Shown here: positions 60,528 to 64,000 of the stretch, piece after piece
Layout: every line of letters starts with the position of its first letter
Numbering within the stretch: the first letter of the stretch is position 1
Assembly (NCBI GenBank): GCA_964604195.1
Contig: CAZRXW010000001.1
Location: 1-64,000, forward strand
Source of the DNA: SSEF01 sp964604195
GTDB lineage: Bacteria; Patescibacteriota; Minisyncoccia; Moranbacterales; UBA1568
Direction of reading: 5' to 3'
DNA length: 64,000 bases
Notes under the pieces: generated by a model
Told to the model about the DNA's origin: nothing
Databases searched by the model: none
The model's input: only the letters and a program-made list of their open reading frames with translations
Position numbers and translations under genes: made by a program

Positions 60528-61661
60528 ATGCGTATACTTTCTTTAGGTGGCCTCTTGTTTTCGTTTGTAGTTTTATCTGGTTGTTCACTTACTCCACCTC
60601 AAATTGGTGGTGGGGGAAATAATAACGATGGTACCCGTAACCCTTTTCAGGCCAAGGCTATCCCGGGATCAATTTGGCGTTCTACCGATGGTGGAAAAAC
60701 GTTCGAACCAAAAGTGACTGTTGATGAGAAACGTAAAATTACTTCAGCCCAGGTACTGGATATCTCATTTCTGCTCCGAGATACTTCGGGGAATCTTGAT
60801 GTGAAGCGTGCGCCAAGTGTATTTGTGGGAACAGTAGATAATGGGATCTTTAAATCCAACGATAGTGGAGAAGGATGGGAACCTCGCGAATTTCCTCCCA
60901 AAAAAGTCTATCGTTTCACAGCTGACTCCACCAATCCTGATCGTATGTTTGCAACAGGTGTGGTTGCTAATTTTGGCAAGGTTTTTCGGACAAAAGATGG
61001 TGGTGAGACATGGCAAGATGTTTACACTGAGCCAGGCGCAGGGACAGTTATTGTTTCACTAGCGCAGTCCCGCTGGGATTCAGAAACTATTTTTATTGGA
61101 ACGAGTACGGGGACTATTGTGCGCAGTAGTGATGGTGGTGATACCTGGAAAAATGTTGGGAGTGGTATTGATGGTCCCATTACGGAGATAGTATTTGATG
61201 CCTCTGTGAGAACTCGCTTATATGCACTGGTCTTTGATAAGAAGATCTATCGCTCAGATGATGGGGGATTGACATGGACTGATCCGCTTCTTGAAGTGAA
61301 GGATCCTATTCCGACAGCTACCAATGTGATTGGTCAGGTATCGCTCGTAGCGGACCCATATCACTCGGGTCGTCTCTATGTAGGGACCAAAAAAGGTCTC
61401 TACCGGAGTACGGATACCGGTATACATTGGGAGAAGATGAATATTATTGAAAGTGCTGAGAAGTTTCCTATTAGGGCGATTGCCATTAATCCCAAGAATT
61501 CCAACGAAATCAGTTTTGTGTCTGGACATACTTTCTATAAGTCAACCAATAGTGGTGATACATGGTCAGTAGTGCCACTGGATGTTGACAGGGAGGTGTC
61601 GGTACTCGCTTATGACCCTTTTGATCCGACGGTGCTTTATCTGGGACTCCGTAAATTCTAA
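60528..61661 (+). CDS. lipoprotein with BNR/sortilin-like beta-propeller repeats
   Basis: 377 residues. A lipoprotein signal peptide ends in VVLSGC (lipobox, lipidated Cys near residue 19). The rest consists of about seven repeats of the Asp-box type: WRSTDGGKTF, FKSNDSGEGW, FRTKDGGETW, VRSSDGGDTW, YRSDDGGLTW, YRSTDTGIHW, YKSTNSGDTW. These form a beta-propeller outside the membrane, as in BNR/VPS10-like proteins. A GGTATACT -10 box (60501-60508) and GAGGAAAG ribosome site precede it. The role is unknown; carbohydrate or protein binding at the surface is plausible. Confidence 0.88.
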   Translation: MRILSLGGLLFSFVVLSGCSLTPPQIGGGGNNNDGTRNPFQAKAIPGSIWRSTDGGKTFEPKVTVDEKRKITSAQVLDISFLLRDTSGNLDVKRAPSVFVGTVDNGIFKSNDSGEGWEPREFPPKKVYRFTADSTNPDRMFATGVVANFGKVFRTKDGGETWQDVYTEPGAGTVIVSLAQSRWDSETIFIGTSTGTIVRSSDGGDTWKNVGSGIDGPITEIVFDASVRTRLYALVFDKKIYRSDDGGLTWTDPLLEVKDPIPTATNVIGQVSLVADPYHSGRLYVGTKKGLYRSTDTGIHWEKMNIIESAEKFPIRAIAINPKNSNEISFVSGHTFYKSTNSGDTWSVVPLDVDREVSVLAYDPFDPTVLYLGLRKF

Positions 61662-61686
61662 ATTCTGTATTTAATGAAAAACCTAT

Positions 61687-62244
61687 ATGGCTCAAGCAAT
61701 GATTGAAGCAAAGCGTGGAGATTTTGATAAGGCAGTGGGCTTCCTTGAGGGAGAGCTTCTTAAACTCCGTACCGGCAGAGCCCATCCAGGACTCGTTGAG
61801 GATCTCCTGGTTGATTACTATGGCACCATGACGCCTATCAAACAGATGGCGAGTGTCTCGGTGCCTGAGCCACGTCAAATCCTCATCTCACCGTGGGACA
61901 AAGGGGCATTAGCTAAAATTGAGGCGACAATTAGGGAGTCTGATCTGGGTCTCAATCCGCTCAATGATGGGGTAGGGGTCCGGGTAGTTCTTCCAGCTCT
62001 CACAGAAGAACGGCGCAAGGATCTTGTGAAGGTGCTCAATACTAAGGCTGAAGAGGCTCGTATTGCTATTCGTTCAGTGCGTGAAGATATCTGGAAAGAT
62101 ATTCAGGAGGCTGAACAAAATGGCGAAATGGGTGAGGATGAGAAATTTCGCGGAAAAGAAGATTTGCAGAAGGTTGTTGATGAATACAATGCTCGGATTG
62201 AGGGGTTGCGCGACAAGAAGGAACAAGAAATCATGACTGTCTAA
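61687..62244 (+). CDS. frr: ribosome recycling factor
   Basis: 185 residues, standard RRF. Motifs include LRTGRAHPGLVEDLLVDYYG, VPEPRQILISPWDKGALAKI, GLNPLNDGVGVRVVLP and a C-terminal helix ending KEQEIMTV. It splits post-termination ribosomes with EF-G. It is 5 nt upstream of rseP. Confidence 0.96.
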   Translation: MAQAMIEAKRGDFDKAVGFLEGELLKLRTGRAHPGLVEDLLVDYYGTMTPIKQMASVSVPEPRQILISPWDKGALAKIEATIRESDLGLNPLNDGVGVRVVLPALTEERRKDLVKVLNTKAEEARIAIRSVREDIWKDIQEAEQNGEMGEDEKFRGKEDLQKVVDEYNARIEGLRDKKEQEIMTV

Positions 62245-62249
62245 CGCGT

Positions 62250-63398
62250 ATGTTGACCGCTATTGTCTTTATTCTCATTCTTGGGGTACTTATTTTTGTC
62301 CATGAGCTCGGGCATTTTCTCACGGCCAGGCGAAATGGTATCAAGGCCGAAGAGTTTGGTTTCGGCTTCCCCCCAAGAGTATTTGGATTCGTGTTCGATG
62401 ACTTTACCAAGAAGTATCGCTGGGTGAAGGGGAATGAAAATGTCGAAAGTCCCCATACGGTTTTTTCGCTGAACTGGATTCCGCTTGGTGGCTTTGTTCG
62501 TATCAAGGGTGAAGATCGTGAGAGTGAAACAGCCAATGATCCAGATAGCTTTGTGAATAAAAGTGCCTGGGTTCGCTTCAAGGTGCTCGTGGCTGGTGTT
62601 GTCATGAATTTTTTCTTGGCGTGGATTCTCTTTTCGGCGGTGCTCATGCTCGGGTTTCCAGAACAGATTAATCCTGCTGATCGGGGAGAGTACGCCGTGA
62701 CTCAGGTGCAGATTTTGCAGATACAGCCAGGTACTCCAGCCGAGACTATGGGGCTTTTAGCTGGTGATGTGTTGCTCCAGCTTGATACTACAGCGGTCAA
62801 GAATCTTGGTATTGTGACTGAATATATTGCTGCCCATAAAGGAAAAGAAATTGCTGTTACTGTAAAACGAGGAGACAAGACGCTTGTCTTTACAGGGGTG
62901 CCGCGAATGGAAGCTCCTCAGGGTGAGGGAGCACTGGGGATTAGTTTTTCAGAAACAGCTATCGTCAGGTATTCATTCTTTGAAGCCATCTGGAAAGGGC
63001 TAGAACAAACCTATCTCAAGACAACTGAGATACTTATGGTGTTGGCTCAGACAGTCGGCAGTCTCTTTACTGGATCAAAGGCGAGTGTAGATATTGCTGG
63101 ACCGGTAGGTATCGTCTATCTCACCAAGCAGATGACCGAGCTTGGTCTCGTGTATCTCCTCTATTTTGCAGCGATTCTTTCTATCAATCTGGGGATCATC
63201 AATGCACTTCCTATCCCAGCCCTTGATGGTGGTCGTATCTTGTTTGTGCTCATCGAAAAGCTCAAGGGTTCACCAGTATCTCAAAAAGTGGAGGGGTATG
63301 TTCATCAAATTGGCTTCATGCTCCTTCTGTTCTTGATGCTTTGGGTAACATTTTACGATATTCTTCGTTTTGATATCTTTGGCAAATTCTTTGGTTAG
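62250..63398 (+). CDS. rseP: site-2 intramembrane protease
   Basis: 382 residues. The zinc motif HExxH lies in the first transmembrane segment (FVHELGHFLTARR), a PDZ domain occupies about residues 145-215 (IQPGTPAETMGLLAGDVLLQL), and the third zinc ligand is in NALPIPALDGGRILF. It cleaves transmembrane anti-sigma factors or signal-peptide remnants. The frr-rseP pairing is common. Confidence 0.94.
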   Translation: MLTAIVFILILGVLIFVHELGHFLTARRNGIKAEEFGFGFPPRVFGFVFDDFTKKYRWVKGNENVESPHTVFSLNWIPLGGFVRIKGEDRESETANDPDSFVNKSAWVRFKVLVAGVVMNFFLAWILFSAVLMLGFPEQINPADRGEYAVTQVQILQIQPGTPAETMGLLAGDVLLQLDTTAVKNLGIVTEYIAAHKGKEIAVTVKRGDKTLVFTGVPRMEAPQGEGALGISFSETAIVRYSFFEAIWKGLEQTYLKTTEILMVLAQTVGSLFTGSKASVDIAGPVGIVYLTKQMTELGLVYLLYFAAILSINLGIINALPIPALDGGRILFVLIEKLKGSPVSQKVEGYVHQIGFMLLLFLMLWVTFYDILRFDIFGKFFG

Positions 63399-63446
63399 AA
63401 TATGGCTTATTTTAGCCAAAAATAGAGATATAAAGTCTTTCTACCT

Positions 63447-63485
63447 TCCCCCTATCGATAGCTTCGGTGGGGGGATTGACTTTTT
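63447..63485 (+). terminator. terminator after rseP, overlapping the next promoter
   Basis: TCCCCCTA (63447-63454) pairs with TGGGGGGA (63468-63475) with one G-T, followed by TTGACTTTTT. Its T tract coincides with the -35 box of the next promoter. Confidence 0.65.
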
Positions 63486-63504
63486 ATCAAAATTTTGCTA
63501 TTAT
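63476..63504 (+). promoter_or_regulatory. promoter for the Wzz-like gene
   Basis: TTGACT (63476-63481), a 17-nt AT-rich spacer and TATTAT (63499-63504), 28 nt before the ATG at 63533. Confidence 0.75.
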
Positions 63505-63532
63505 CATAAGTCAGTTTTAATTGGAGCCAATT

Positions 63533-64000
63533 ATGCCATCAATTGATTTTTTGCGTATTTTGAGCGAGAAAAAAGGGAGCTTGCTCTTGGCGGGTATTTT
63601 TTTCGCCGCATCAGCCTTCTTTGCCGTAACGATTCTTTCTCCTCGAGTCAAAACAACGACTGATTTTATGGTAGTGCAGACTACGGCTCAGTCACAGGAT
63701 TTTTATTCCCTGTTTAAATCCTCTGAGTATCTTGGCCGAGTATTGGCCCAAGCTATTGGGAGTGAGCGTTTTATTGATGCCGTTATTGAAACCGGTAAAG
63801 TCGAGAAAGGATTTCTTCCAGTAGAAAAAAGTGAGCGACTCAAGACTTGGCGTGAAATGGTTACGGTAAAAAGCGATGCTGAGCTCGGGATGATGTCGGT
63901 GGTGATCAAGGCTGATACCGATCGTGAAGCTGGAAAGATTATGCAGGCAGTATCAGAGGTGCTGACGACCAAGAATGCTGCATTCCGAGGTGGTGATGAA
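63533..64000 (+). CDS. Wzz-like polysaccharide chain-length protein, partial
   Basis: The first 156 residues of a gene that runs off the window. One N-terminal transmembrane helix (about 15-37, GSLLLAGIFFAASAFFAVTIL) is followed by an external alpha/beta domain with TDFMVVQTTAQSQDFYSLF and SSEYLGRVLAQAIG, reminiscent of the Wzz domain that follows the first helix of polysaccharide co-polymerases. The second helix would lie beyond the window end. It fits the polysaccharide theme. GGAGCC before the ATG is a plausible ribosome site. Confidence 0.6.
   Translation, partial: MPSIDFLRILSEKKGSLLLAGIFFAASAFFAVTILSPRVKTTTDFMVVQTTAQSQDFYSLFKSSEYLGRVLAQAIGSERFIDAVIETGKVEKGFLPVEKSERLKTWREMVTVKSDAELGMMSVVIKADTDREAGKIMQAVSEVLTTKNAAFRGGDE

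Noticed and set aside
1..64000. Recoded UGA (Gly) as in some CPR lineages
   Set aside because: UGA acts as the stop at family-expected ends (for example the M23, MBL and MurJ-neighbouring genes), and in-frame UGA is not needed to read any gene here.

Overview
The window looks like a piece of a Patescibacteria (Candidate Phyla Radiation) chromosome. The support is the gene set and style: tightly packed, almost entirely plus-strand genes; a PheS with a Cys-rich insertion; an archaeal-type AspRS; DUF4012, BNR-repeat lipoprotein, Cys-rich envelope and PaaX/Cas2-like proteins; and no biosynthetic operons beyond sugars and envelope. UGA behaves as a stop throughout, so the Gly-UGA lineages (Gracilibacteria/Absconditabacteria) are unlikely. 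No 16S rRNA is present, so finer placement is not possible.

Layout. 1-4.7 kb: pheS, a small membrane gene, pheT, then the RNase P RNA gene, whose P19 helix carries an intact GIY-YIG nuclease ORF in its loop. 4.7-13.9 kb: sugar phosphotransferase, anchored envelope proteins, a compositionally foreign M23/CARDB peptidase, an ATP-grasp protein, a DMT transporter and a two-component pair. 13.9-31.8 kb: AspRS, dTDP-rhamnose genes (rfbC, rfbB, then rfbD and rfbA after a 3.5 kb interruption), glyA, galU, a glycosyltransferase, DUF4012, murJ and lepA. The interruption holds peptidase E, a metallo-beta-lactamase-fold protein, a MazG-like protein, a PaaX/Cas2-like gene between two related palindromes, and a Nudix gene. 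31.8-43.3 kb: an isolated foreign-looking small gene, trxA, YjbQ, mltG, dnaJ under a CIRCE element, a pseudo-receiver, recJ, an RNase HI and a MacAB-like export system with two permeases. 43.3-54.5 kb: PBP1A (the only minus-strand gene), Nudix, ABC-F, mreBCD-PBP2, greA, lysS. 54.5-64 kb: tRNA-Val, an unusual ABC protein, a deoxyribosyltransferase-like gene, a foreign-looking Rieske protein, serS, tRNA-Lys, BNR lipoprotein, frr, rseP and the start of a Wzz-like gene.

Much of the window serves the envelope: a rhamnose-containing surface polysaccharide (rfbABCD, galU, sugar transferase, GT4, Wzz-like) and peptidoglycan and cell shape (murJ, mltG, PBP1A, PBP2, mreBCD). The rest is mostly translation (four aminoacyl-tRNA synthetases, frr, lepA, rnpB).

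The strongest novelty candidates are the GIY-YIG ORF inside the RNase P RNA, the palindrome-flanked PaaX/Cas2-like gene, and the partial 3' copies downstream of both tRNAs, each with its T-loop replaced by a hairpin. Several homopolymer frameshifts (Nudix, rfbD twice, the deoxyribosyltransferase-like gene) may be sequencing errors and should be resolved before any biological reading.
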